DNA from: Marinifaba aquimaris
GTDB lineage: Bacteria > Pseudomonadota > Gammaproteobacteria > Enterobacterales > Alteromonadaceae
DNA: 64,000 bases
Reading direction: 5' to 3'
Assembly (NCBI RefSeq): GCF_013328345.1
Contig: NZ_JABULX010000018.1
Span: 1-64,000, forward strand
The notes below the pieces were generated by a model. That model was given only the letters and a program-made list of their open reading frames with translations, searched no databases and had not been told where the DNA came from. Numbering within the stretch: position 1 is the first letter of the stretch; each line of letters starts with the position of its first letter. Both the position numbers and the translations under genes were made by a program. Below are positions 46,773 to 55,021 of this stretch, piece by piece.

Positions 46773-47930
46773 ATGAAAGTGATAAAATCTAAGTTAGCCT
46801 TATTAGCACTCGCAACGACGTCTTTGATTGCGTGTTCAAGCACGTCAACAACTGTGACATCTGAACCAGCCGAGAAAAATATCAATCAGGTACAGCAAGA
46901 AGATGCAAATGGCTTAAAAGCAAGAGTTGCCGTTGCTCGCTTTACTGACAAATCTAATAACCGTCATTGGTGGAGTAAAGAGATCGGTGATGGCATGGCA
47001 GATCAATTAACAACGGCTTTAGTACAAACCAATCGCTTTATTGTTTTAGAACGCGCTAATCTTGATGTCGTTCTTGCGGAGCAAGATCTCGCTGTTGCTG
47101 GTCGTGTCAGTTCATCAACTGCGGCTGCTTATGGTGAAATTGAGGGAGCCGAAATTGTAGTGCTTGCCTCTGTGACAGAATTCTCTGATGACAACTCTGG
47201 TGCTCGTGTTGGAGGAAGTGGCTTTTTAGGCGACATGGTTCAATCCGTATCTGCTGGTTTTAAAGGCACGCATATGGCAATTGATTTACGCTTAGTTGAT
47301 ACTCGTACTTCACGCATTTTATCGGTTGCAAGTGTTGAAGGAGGCAGTAAAGATTTTAACTTATCTGCTGCTGCTTATAATTTTGGGGGCTCTTTAGTCG
47401 GTTCAAATATCAGTGGGTGGTCTAATACGCCTAAAGAAAAAGCATTAAGGGAAGTGATCAGTAAAGCTGTCGAACATATGCTCAAGCAAATACCTGATAC
47501 ATACTACCGTTACACGCCTGATAATCAATTAGCTGCTGGGGCAACGCCGCCTCCCGCACTTAAAAAGTCAGTTTCAGTTGCACCTAAAAAAGCACCACCA
47601 GTCAATACGAATCGTCCTTTAACACAATATGAGCGCCATGATGTTGCCATGGCTCAAGGTCAATTATATTGTTTAGGGTATCTCGATGATGACCAGGAAG
47701 ATGGTCACTATACGCCTGAAACCATTGCCGCAATTGAGCGTTTTCAGGGCCATAATGAATTAACTGTTACTGGTCGCGTTGATGATATTACACTCAGATC
47801 GCTAAATGACACTAACTGTATGGGGAAAAGTATTGCAAAAGGCTTTGAATCCTTAGGACAGATTTTTGGCGGGGCAAGTCGTGAGATGCACCAAGAAAAT
47901 AAAGCGAAATTGGAACAAACTAACAAGTAA
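46773..47930 (+). CDS. CsgG/HfaB-like lipoprotein with peptidoglycan-binding-like tail
   Basis: A 385-aa lipoprotein (LIAC, Cys21). Residues about 45-230 match the CsgG/curli-secretion-like fold: RVAVARFTDKSNN, DQLTTALVQTNRFIVLERANLD and GAEIVVLASVTEF. A Pro/Lys/Ala linker (about 255-285) leads to a small C-terminal domain (about 288-350), YCLGYLDDDQEDGHYTPETIAAIERFQ, shaped like peptidoglycan-binding type 1 domains. CsgG proper forms an outer-membrane secretion pore, but no curli subunit genes are here, so a stress or envelope role is as likely. It has its own terminator. Confidence 0.87.
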   Translation: MKVIKSKLALLALATTSLIACSSTSTTVTSEPAEKNINQVQQEDANGLKARVAVARFTDKSNNRHWWSKEIGDGMADQLTTALVQTNRFIVLERANLDVVLAEQDLAVAGRVSSSTAAAYGEIEGAEIVVLASVTEFSDDNSGARVGGSGFLGDMVQSVSAGFKGTHMAIDLRLVDTRTSRILSVASVEGGSKDFNLSAAAYNFGGSLVGSNISGWSNTPKEKALREVISKAVEHMLKQIPDTYYRYTPDNQLAAGATPPPALKKSVSVAPKKAPPVNTNRPLTQYERHDVAMAQGQLYCLGYLDDDQEDGHYTPETIAAIERFQGHNELTVTGRVDDITLRSLNDTNCMGKSIAKGFESLGQIFGGASREMHQENKAKLEQTNK

Positions 47931-47936
47931 CATTGC

Positions 47937-47967
47937 AAAAGCGAGTCGTTAAAAGACTCGCTTTTTT
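47937..47967. terminator. Bidirectional terminator between the CsgG-like and DUF3087-like genes
   Basis: 11-bp stem (47937-47947 with 47955-47965), loop GTTAAAA, runs of A and T on the two sides. Confidence 0.94.
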
Positions 47968-47973
47968 CTTTGA

Positions 47974-48483
47974 CTATTTGTATTGCTCTAATAGCGTTTT
48001 ATCAAATTGCTCCACCTGAATGTCTAAATTTAAATCTGCTATTTTCTCTTCTAACACCGATAACTTTCTATTTAGCTCGCTCATTGTGATGGTATTGTCA
48101 TCCAACTGATAAACTTGCATCGAGCCTTTATAGCTAAATAGCGTGATTAACAAAGCATCTCTTTCATTGTTATCAGCTGCTTGTTGAATTTTAGTGTTCT
48201 GACGAGTGATAAGGTTAAGTACTTGCTTTAAATCCCATACGTATTTGATTTCGGTTAAGTAATCGTGGTGCTGATATTTTTTCAATATTTGAACAATGAT
48301 AATAACCGCTGCCGCTACGCCCGCTAAATTATGCCAAAAATGAGTGCCTTCTCTATCTGTAAATAAATAGATAGCAGTAGTGGATATACCCAGAGATAAG
48401 GCGGTTAAAAGGATAATACAGCCGATAATGACTCGGTTTAAATGTTTGCGATAACGCGCTTTGTTGATTTGCTTTAACTGCAC
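47974..48483 (-). CDS. Two-pass membrane protein, DUF3087-like
   Basis: A 169-aa protein with a basic N-terminus (KARYRKHLNRV), two membrane segments (about residues 18-41 and 48-66) and a soluble helical cytoplasmic half ending in a coiled-coil-like stretch. The YRKHLNRV start and segment spacing resemble DUF3087, a family of unknown function in gammaproteobacteria; I am moderately sure. It is a single gene converging on the terminator at 47937. Confidence 0.72.
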   Translation of the reverse strand: MQLKQINKARYRKHLNRVIIGCIILLTALSLGISTTAIYLFTDREGTHFWHNLAGVAAAVIIIVQILKKYQHHDYLTEIKYVWDLKQVLNLITRQNTKIQQAADNNERDALLITLFSYKGSMQVYQLDDNTITMSELNRKLSVLEEKIADLNLDIQVEQFDKTLLEQYK

Positions 48484-48785
48484 TACAAGCTCTCTATATT
48501 GAACAATGGAGCCATATTATAAAGGTATCTAGTTCAACTGAAAAATCGTACATGGCTAAAAAGTGTGCATTTAAACGAGAAATTAGCACTAAGGCTTGAA
48601 ATTTTGCCACGAGATCATATTTTATTGGACGAATTATCGGCTGTAGTGCCGAAATAACTTGAGTTTTAGCGCGATTAACGGCAATCTCTTGAAGTGAAAT
48701 TTAACACTTTATTTACATTATGCTGGTTGAACGAGCATTTCTCACAAAAAGAGCTAATTGTAATTAGTCAGGAGCATTTGAAGAT
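48484..48785 (+). other. 302-bp intergenic region, divergent promoters expected
   Basis: It separates the minus-strand gene at 48483 from the ABC operon at 48786. CGGC/GCCG around 48641-48654 is a short inverted repeat. I see no small gene; promoters for both directions must lie here but none is clear. CAGGAG at 48769-48774 is the ribosome site of the ATPase gene. Confidence 0.5.
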
Positions 48786-49709
48786 ATGATCCAGATAACC
48801 AATCTAACTAAACAGTTCGGTGATTTCACCGCTGTTGATAACCTTTCTTTCGACATCAAACCAGGTGATATTGTTGGTTTCTTAGGGCCAAACGGTGCCG
48901 GCAAATCGACCACAATGAAGATGATCACCGGTTTTCTAGAACCCAGTGCAGGTGAAATCAAAGTCAATGGCTTCAACATAGATAGCCATGCACTAGATGC
49001 TAAAAAAACGATCGGCTATTTACCTGAAGGGGCACCTGCATACGGTGATATGACCCCTGCACAATTTTTATCTTTTATCGCTGATGTTCGTGGTTTAACA
49101 GGAAGTGAAAAAACTCAGCGTATCAAAGATGTGATCGCAAGTGTCGAATTAGAGTCTGTTTTAGATAGACCGATTGATAATTTATCTAAGGGTTTTAAAC
49201 GCCGCGTCGGTTTAGCACAGGCGATTATTCACGACCCTAAAGTCCTCATCTTAGATGAACCAACTGATGGTTTAGACCCGAATCAAAAACACCAAGTGCG
49301 CAAGCTTATTGAAAATTTATCAAAAGATAAGCTAGTGATAATTTCTACACATATCCTTGAAGAGGTTACCGCTGTTTGTAATCGAGCTGTGATTATTGCA
49401 GGCGGTAAAAAGTTATTTGATGGCACGCCGCTCGAATTAGAAGCGCAGTCAAAGTATCACCAATCAATTACTTTAAAGTTTACTGAAGGTAAGCCTGATA
49501 CATCTGTTTTAAACGCACTGAGTGAAGTCAAAGAAGTTTTGGAATCTGAGGACGATAACGCCGTTACGCTGATTCCCCAAAATGATGCTGAAAGTTTGTT
49601 TGCAGTGTTATTCGCCAAATCTCAATCAGAAAGTTGGCCTGTTGCAGCTATGTTTGCTGAAAGAGGTCGTTTAGATGATGTATTCCGTTCATTAACGGCG
49701 CAGGTATAA
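48786..49709 (+). CDS. ABC exporter ATPase, GldA-like
   Basis: A 307-aa ATPase of the drug/gliding export class. Walker A is GPNGAGKS (about 36-43), the signature is the variant LSKGFKRR, Walker B is VLILDEPTDGLDP and the switch His is in ISTHILEE. The last 90 residues are the usual DUF4162-like extension. It heads a four-gene unit with GldF- and GldG-like genes and a DUF4340 gene. In gliding Bacteroidetes GldAFG are needed for motility; in gammaproteobacteria the same set exists with an unknown cargo. Confidence 0.93.
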   Translation: MIQITNLTKQFGDFTAVDNLSFDIKPGDIVGFLGPNGAGKSTTMKMITGFLEPSAGEIKVNGFNIDSHALDAKKTIGYLPEGAPAYGDMTPAQFLSFIADVRGLTGSEKTQRIKDVIASVELESVLDRPIDNLSKGFKRRVGLAQAIIHDPKVLILDEPTDGLDPNQKHQVRKLIENLSKDKLVIISTHILEEVTAVCNRAVIIAGGKKLFDGTPLELEAQSKYHQSITLKFTEGKPDTSVLNALSEVKEVLESEDDNAVTLIPQNDAESLFAVLFAKSQSESWPVAAMFAERGRLDDVFRSLTAQV

Positions 49710-49713
49710 CGTT

Positions 49714-50448
49714 ATGGATATGATTAAAATTTTATTTAAGCGTGAGTTTTCAAGCTTTTTCGCCACTCCTGTTGCTTATGTTTTTATTGGCATATTTTTA
49801 GTACTTAGTGGCGTGTTTACTTTTTACTTCGGCAATTTATATGAGCGAGGTCAAGCTGATTTAGCTCCATTTTTTAACTTCCACCCTTGGTTGTATCTAT
49901 TTTTAGTGCCAGCAATGGCAATGAGAACTTGGTCTGAAGAGCGTAAATCAGGCTCAATCGAGTTATTAATGACCCTACCGATTACACCTTTACAGGCGAT
50001 GTTAGGTAAATTCTTGGCTGCATGGGCAGTGCTTGCTTTAGCTTTAGCGCTAACTTTCCCATTGTGGATCACAGTAAATTATCTCGGTGCGCCTGATAAT
50101 GGTGTAATTATCGCTTCCTACTTGGGATCATGGTTAATGGCTGGTGCCTTTTTAGCTATCGGTATGTGTATGTCGGCAATGACTAAATCACAGGTTATTG
50201 CATTTATCTTGTCTGTGGTGGTTTGCTTTATTTTTGTATTAATTGGCACACCTATGGTACTGAATGCACTTAAAGGCATTGTACCTGCCGTTATTCTTGA
50301 TGCTGTAGCATCACTTTCGTTTGTTAGTCACTTCCAAACGTTAGTTAAAGGTGTGATTTCACTACAAGATGTACTTTATTTCGTTATTGCTATCGCTGTT
50401 TGGCTTCAAGCAGGTTTAGTGTTAATTCAACAGAAAAAAGCTGATTAG
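49714..50448 (+). CDS. ABC exporter permease, GldF-like
   Basis: A 244-aa ABC-2 type permease with six hydrophobic segments. The start IKILFKREFSSFFATPVAYVF (in parts, about 4-24) and the MRTWSEERKSGSIELLMTLPIT block (about 69-90) are typical of this class, with the ERKSGSIE loop contacting the ATPase. It starts four bases after the ATPase stop and forms the membrane channel with the next gene's product. Confidence 0.93.
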   Translation: MDMIKILFKREFSSFFATPVAYVFIGIFLVLSGVFTFYFGNLYERGQADLAPFFNFHPWLYLFLVPAMAMRTWSEERKSGSIELLMTLPITPLQAMLGKFLAAWAVLALALALTFPLWITVNYLGAPDNGVIIASYLGSWLMAGAFLAIGMCMSAMTKSQVIAFILSVVVCFIFVLIGTPMVLNALKGIVPAVILDAVASLSFVSHFQTLVKGVISLQDVLYFVIAIAVWLQAGLVLIQQKKAD

Positions 50449-50463
50449 ACTGAGGATAACAAC

Positions 50464-52305
50464 ATGAAAAAACTTCAATCTACTGCTGGCTTAGGTGCCT
50501 TAGCGCTCATTTTTCTTGGCTTAGTGTTAATTAATAATTTAATTTTCGACAAGGCGAGAATCGATTTAACAGAAAACAATATTTATTCGATTTCATCGGG
50601 CTCCAAAGCAATTGTCGATAAAATTGATGAACAAGTTAATTTGTATTACTTCTTTTCAGATAAAACATCTGAAGGGATCCCAAATATCCGTAACTATGCT
50701 AACCGTGTTCAGAATTTATTAGAGGAATACGCTCTAGCGAGTAATGGTAAAATTAAACTACATATTATTGACCCTGAACCTTTCTCTGAAGCTGAAGACA
50801 GAGCGGCAAGCTTTGGTCTTACTGCAGTAACAGTAGGCGCGGCTGGCGATAGTTTATACTTTGGTTTAGGTGCAACAAACTCTGTTGATACCGAGGTAGC
50901 CATTCCATTTTTTGACCCTGCCAAAGAAGAATTCCTAGAATATGACATCAGTCAGTTAATTTATAAGTTAAGTGATACTGATAAAGTTAACGTTGGTATT
51001 ATCAGCAGCTTGCCTTATATGGGCGATGCAATGGCTGCGCCGATGACGCGTAACCCCAATGCACAACCAGCGTGGGTTTTCTACGACCAGTTATCGCAAA
51101 TGTATGAAGTTGAAGATATTGGTGAACAAGCTACGGCATTACCTGATAATTTAGATGTTTTAATTCTTGCTCATCCAAAAAACTTATCTGAATCAATGGC
51201 TTTAGCGATTGACCAATACGTGATGAAAGGCGGCAACCTAATTGTATTTGCAGATCCTCATGCTGAGTTTGCTACTGCATCTGCTCAAGGTAATGTGGGC
51301 AAAAGCAGCAGTGACTTTGCAGGATTACTGAAAGGTTGGGGTATCAAATTTGATGCTAACCAAGTTGTATTAGATGCTGCTACTTCATTAGAAATTCGCC
51401 TTCCAACTGGTGGTACGGGTAAACACTACGGTTACCTTGGCTTAACAACCGATAACATTGATAAATCTGACGTTGCCGTTTCTTCATTAAATTTACTTAA
51501 TGGTGCTTCTTTTGGTTTCTTCGAAAAAGCTGAAGGTGCAAGTTTCGATTTTTACCCACTTATCCATTCCAGCACTCATACAGGTTTAATTGATGCAGAT
51601 ACTTATGGGGTATTGCACGACCCTAGAATGTTAGGTCGTCAATTTAAACCAACAGAAGTTCAATATACATTAGCGGCTAGAGTATCTGGTCAAGTGCAAT
51701 CTGCCTTTAAAGACCAGTCTGTCGAATTAGTTGATGGTCAAGTTTTAGTAACTGAAAACCTTAAAACTAACATCATTCTTGTTGCGGATACTGACGTATT
51801 AGCAGATAGCTTATGGGTTCAGAAACAGAACTTCTTTGGCCAGACAATTCTTAACCCATTTGCAAATAACGGTGACTTCTTGGCTAACAGCATTGAAAAC
51901 TTAGCGGGTAGTTCAGATCTGATCAGTATTCGTGCTCGTGGTAAATTCTCTCGTCCATTTGATGTGGTGCAAGATATCACTGCTCAAGCAGAAGAGCGTT
52001 TTAGAGAACAAGAGCAAATGCTACAAAAGCGTTTAGAAGATACTGAAAAACAACTACAAGAGTTAAGTAATCAAAATAATGGCGAGTTAGTACTTAATGA
52101 CGAGCAAAGACAAGCACTTGAAGATTTCCAAGCGCAAAAGCTCGAAATTCGCAAAGAGTTACGCGAAGTACGCCACCAACTTGATAAAGATATCGATGCT
52201 TTGGGTAGTAAATTAAAGTTCATCAATATTGCACTTATTCCTTTACTGTTAACTTTATTATTAGCTTTTATCAGCCGAAAGTTATTGGCTAAACGCGATT
52301 TTTAA
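50464..52305 (+). CDS. GldG-family ABC exporter component
   Basis: A 613-aa protein with a membrane segment at each end (about 9-28 and 590-607). The large periplasmic part contains the GldG/ABC_transp_aux region: YSISSGSKAIVDKI near residue 42, then LIYKLSDTDKVNVGIISSLPYMG. A long charged coiled coil (about 510-585, EQEQMLQKRLEDTEKQLQEL) precedes the last membrane segment. The protein probably reaches across the periplasm as an auxiliary of the permease. The exported cargo is not known. Confidence 0.9.
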   Translation: MKKLQSTAGLGALALIFLGLVLINNLIFDKARIDLTENNIYSISSGSKAIVDKIDEQVNLYYFFSDKTSEGIPNIRNYANRVQNLLEEYALASNGKIKLHIIDPEPFSEAEDRAASFGLTAVTVGAAGDSLYFGLGATNSVDTEVAIPFFDPAKEEFLEYDISQLIYKLSDTDKVNVGIISSLPYMGDAMAAPMTRNPNAQPAWVFYDQLSQMYEVEDIGEQATALPDNLDVLILAHPKNLSESMALAIDQYVMKGGNLIVFADPHAEFATASAQGNVGKSSSDFAGLLKGWGIKFDANQVVLDAATSLEIRLPTGGTGKHYGYLGLTTDNIDKSDVAVSSLNLLNGASFGFFEKAEGASFDFYPLIHSSTHTGLIDADTYGVLHDPRMLGRQFKPTEVQYTLAARVSGQVQSAFKDQSVELVDGQVLVTENLKTNIILVADTDVLADSLWVQKQNFFGQTILNPFANNGDFLANSIENLAGSSDLISIRARGKFSRPFDVVQDITAQAEERFREQEQMLQKRLEDTEKQLQELSNQNNGELVLNDEQRQALEDFQAQKLEIRKELREVRHQLDKDIDALGSKLKFINIALIPLLLTLLLAFISRKLLAKRDF

Positions 52306-52340
52306 TCGGCAAGCTAGTTTAAATAAAAGAGAATAGAATA

Positions 52341-53399
52341 ATGTTAAGTAATAAACCTTTAATCTTTGCCGTAGCTGGCACTGCATTAATAGCTGTTGGT
52401 CTGGGGTTAAACCAAGGTCAACAAGCTGATAGTTCAATTGATAAACGCGCTATGTTGCCCGCTATTCAGGCCGATTCAAGCACGCTTAATCACATTAAAG
52501 TGGTTGAAGCGGTTGATGAACTAATTGTTGAAGCTAAAAAACAAAATGATCAATGGGTCATTGCAAGCTTAGATAACTATCCTGCTGATGTAACTAAAAT
52601 TCGTAAATTCATTAATGAATTGGTTGAAGCTGAAATTGTGGAAGATAAAACCAGTAATCCAGCTAAACATCATCATTTAAAACTAACGCCTGTTTCTGGC
52701 GAAAAAGTTGATAGTGAGAGTAGTGCAGTTTTAGTGGAAGTCGCTACGGCAAAAGAACAAGCAGCAGTGTTGTTAGGTGGTTATCCTAAAAATGATAACG
52801 GTCGCTATGCGAGACTTAACGACAGTGATCAAACTTGGCAAGTAAATAAGAAAATTTATGCTCCAGGCGAGCCGACAAGTTGGATTGAAAAGAAGATCTT
52901 TGAAAACTTCACCATTGCTGATATCCAAGCTGTACGCAGAGTCACTGAAAAAGATGGATTTAGTTTTAACAAGCTAAACCCGGGTGCTGACTATGTATTA
53001 TTGACTGAGTTAACGGGTGGCCAAACAGCGAAAGATCCTGGCGTGATGGGTTCATATGCAAGTGCAATTGCTGGTATTCGTATGCAGCTTCCAGCTAAGC
53101 GCGATACACAGCTTTGGCAGCAAAATACGCAGAATATACAAGTTGGCCTTTTTAATGGGGTAAAAGTCGATCTGACCTTTGCTGAGCAAAAAGTTGATGA
53201 TGCTAGCCAGCCTTGGTTAAGTATTTCTGCTCAAGCAATCAGTACTGATGAAGCAGCAACGACACTAGCCGATAAAATTAACCAGAGACATCAAAACTGG
53301 CAGTACAATGTCACAGAATATATCTATGATAGTATTTTGAAAGATTTAACTGATCTTGTTGATACGCCTAGTGATACAGAAGTCGTCGAAGTTAATTAA
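52341..53399 (+). CDS. DUF4340 protein of the Gld-like operon
   Basis: A 352-aa protein with an N-terminal membrane anchor or signal (about 5-23) and a periplasmic DUF4340-type beta domain, in which QWVIASLDNYPADVTKIRKFINEL (read in parts, about 70-93) is the recognisable block. It lies 35 bases after the GldG-like gene and completes the operon. DUF4340 proteins regularly accompany GldG-type genes; the role is unknown and might be that of a periplasmic partner. Confidence 0.88.
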   Translation: MLSNKPLIFAVAGTALIAVGLGLNQGQQADSSIDKRAMLPAIQADSSTLNHIKVVEAVDELIVEAKKQNDQWVIASLDNYPADVTKIRKFINELVEAEIVEDKTSNPAKHHHLKLTPVSGEKVDSESSAVLVEVATAKEQAAVLLGGYPKNDNGRYARLNDSDQTWQVNKKIYAPGEPTSWIEKKIFENFTIADIQAVRRVTEKDGFSFNKLNPGADYVLLTELTGGQTAKDPGVMGSYASAIAGIRMQLPAKRDTQLWQQNTQNIQVGLFNGVKVDLTFAEQKVDDASQPWLSISAQAISTDEAATTLADKINQRHQNWQYNVTEYIYDSILKDLTDLVDTPSDTEVVEVN

Positions 53400-53421
53400 G
53401 CACGTCAATATATTACGACTC

Positions 53422-53454
53422 AAAAAGCCGCCTAATTCACCTGGCGGCTTTTTT
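53422..53454 (+). terminator. Rho-independent terminator of the Gld-like operon
   Basis: AAAAAGCCGCC (53422-53432) pairs with GGCGGCTTTTT (53443-53453), T run. Confidence 0.94.
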
Positions 53455-53735
53455 GTATCTAACCCTTGTAGACTTATTTTATATACCCATTAACTTTACT
53501 GTGTTTAGTAAGCGGTCAAACTGCCATCTGTAATCATTACCATTGCTCTCAGTAAGGCATTTGGTATTTAGAGTTTAGTTAACGTGGTAGCCCTGTCTTG
53601 TCACTGCTTGCAGTTAAGCCGAAAAACCTAAGTTGTGAAAGTGGGTAATAGACTTAACCGTTACTCACAATTGGCTATTTAAAGAGAAAATGAATGAACT
53701 AAAAGCAGTGGGTAGGGGATAAGTGTTAGTACAAA
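53455..53735. other. Intergenic region between convergent operons
   Basis: About 280 bp between two terminators. No convincing gene, repeat or structured RNA is visible on either strand. Confidence 0.6.
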
Positions 53736-53763
53736 TAAAAAAGCCTCACATAGTGAGGCTTTT
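53736..53763 (-). terminator. Terminator of the choice-of-anchor-A gene
   Basis: Perfect 11-bp stem (53739-53749 with 53753-53763), loop ATA, T run on the minus strand. Confidence 0.94.
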
Positions 53764-53788
53764 ATCGTATTTATGGGGGCTAAGTGAC

Positions 53789-54877
53789 TTAAGCAAATAC
53801 AGTGTTAGTATTTGGAGTCGCTTTGAATCTGAATTTGTTTTTAGCTACAACTAAACCTAAAGCTACAAAGAATGCCCAGAACGCAGACGGTGCTGGAACC
53901 GGTGTAGTGATCACTGGTGTGAACGGGTTGTAGTTGATTTGCATGTTACCTTCCCAAGAGTTAGCAATGACTTGTCCCCAAATTACTGAACTATTAGCCG
54001 AGATATTTGAAGTCGGTGCCAAGATAGTACCGTATAAATCTGTTTGAAGATTTAGGTCGAGGTTGATAACACTTGCATCATAAAAGTTATAAATAACTTG
54101 AACTGGTGGTTTACCGTTTGCTTCGCCCTTTCTGAAGTACTCACTTAAAGGATCATTTGCGTCATTTAAGAAGATGTTTGATTGGGTAAAGTTAACCACA
54201 CCGTTTTCGCCACGGATGTTAAATACTAAAGTAGCAGGGTCTTGCATATCAGTTGTATCGACATACCAGTCTGTACGCTTGCTACCCCATTGGTTTTCAA
54301 ACATGTCTTGAGTAACGTCAAAAACGTATACACCGTCGTCATTTGTTTGGTTAGGGTCAGCTTTAAAATCTAATTTCCAATCTTCTTGGCTAGCATTCCA
54401 ATCATGTTTAGTATCAGTGATCGCGTTTGTGCTTTCTGATAATGTTTTTGAAACGTTTTGTAAGTGAGCAAAAGCGTTATCAAAATCAATATATTGTGGA
54501 TCTTGAATTTGATTTGCTACACCAATTGGAGAGCCATTTACAGAACCACCGTAAACAAGATCGCCATATTCTGGGTTAGGAAGTGTTGATGTGTTGTAAA
54601 TGTTTAAGAAACCATTGCCTGTTTTCTCAACATTACCGCCTACAACTAGTGCAGGGCCATCACCCATATTAAAGTCCTTGATTTTGGTACCAACATCGTA
54701 ACCACCATCAACGATAAAGTCACCACCAACGGCGATGCGCCCTTCTGTATCTGAAGATGTTACTTTGAAATCACCACGAACAAATGCGTTGTAATCACCT
54801 GCAACGCCAAGATCAATATTGGCAGCTAGTGAAGAGCAACTTAACAGTAAACCTGTGAATAATGTAAAAATACGCAC
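53789..54877 (-). CDS. Choice-of-anchor-A protein with variant PEP-CTERM tail
   Basis: A 362-aa secreted protein: signal peptide (1-18), then a choice-of-anchor-A domain with DLGVAGDYNAFVRGDF at the mature start, GRIAVGGDF and, later, DLYGTILAPTSNISANSS, all typical of the family. The C-terminus (about 327-352) is VPAPSAFWAFFVALGLVV followed by AKNKFRFK, with the form of a PEP-CTERM sorting tail: short motif, membrane helix, basic end. Two oddities: the motif reads VPAPS rather than VPEPS, and ten more residues follow the basic cluster. The PrsT-like gene next door supports an exosortase pathway; the sortase itself is not in the window. Confidence 0.88.
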   Translation of the reverse strand: MRIFTLFTGLLLSCSSLAANIDLGVAGDYNAFVRGDFKVTSSDTEGRIAVGGDFIVDGGYDVGTKIKDFNMGDGPALVVGGNVEKTGNGFLNIYNTSTLPNPEYGDLVYGGSVNGSPIGVANQIQDPQYIDFDNAFAHLQNVSKTLSESTNAITDTKHDWNASQEDWKLDFKADPNQTNDDGVYVFDVTQDMFENQWGSKRTDWYVDTTDMQDPATLVFNIRGENGVVNFTQSNIFLNDANDPLSEYFRKGEANGKPPVQVIYNFYDASVINLDLNLQTDLYGTILAPTSNISANSSVIWGQVIANSWEGNMQINYNPFTPVITTPVPAPSAFWAFFVALGLVVAKNKFRFKATPNTNTVFA

Positions 54878-55021
54878 TGTACAATTTCCGTTTAGTTTTC
54901 GATAAGGGTTAAAATTCGCTCATATAGTAACAAAGTTTGTCATAAATTGACATATTTACAGCCAAATCAATTTAACTTTGTCGCTAAAAATGAGAACCAG
55001 TTCTCTAAGTTGTTCTTTTCT

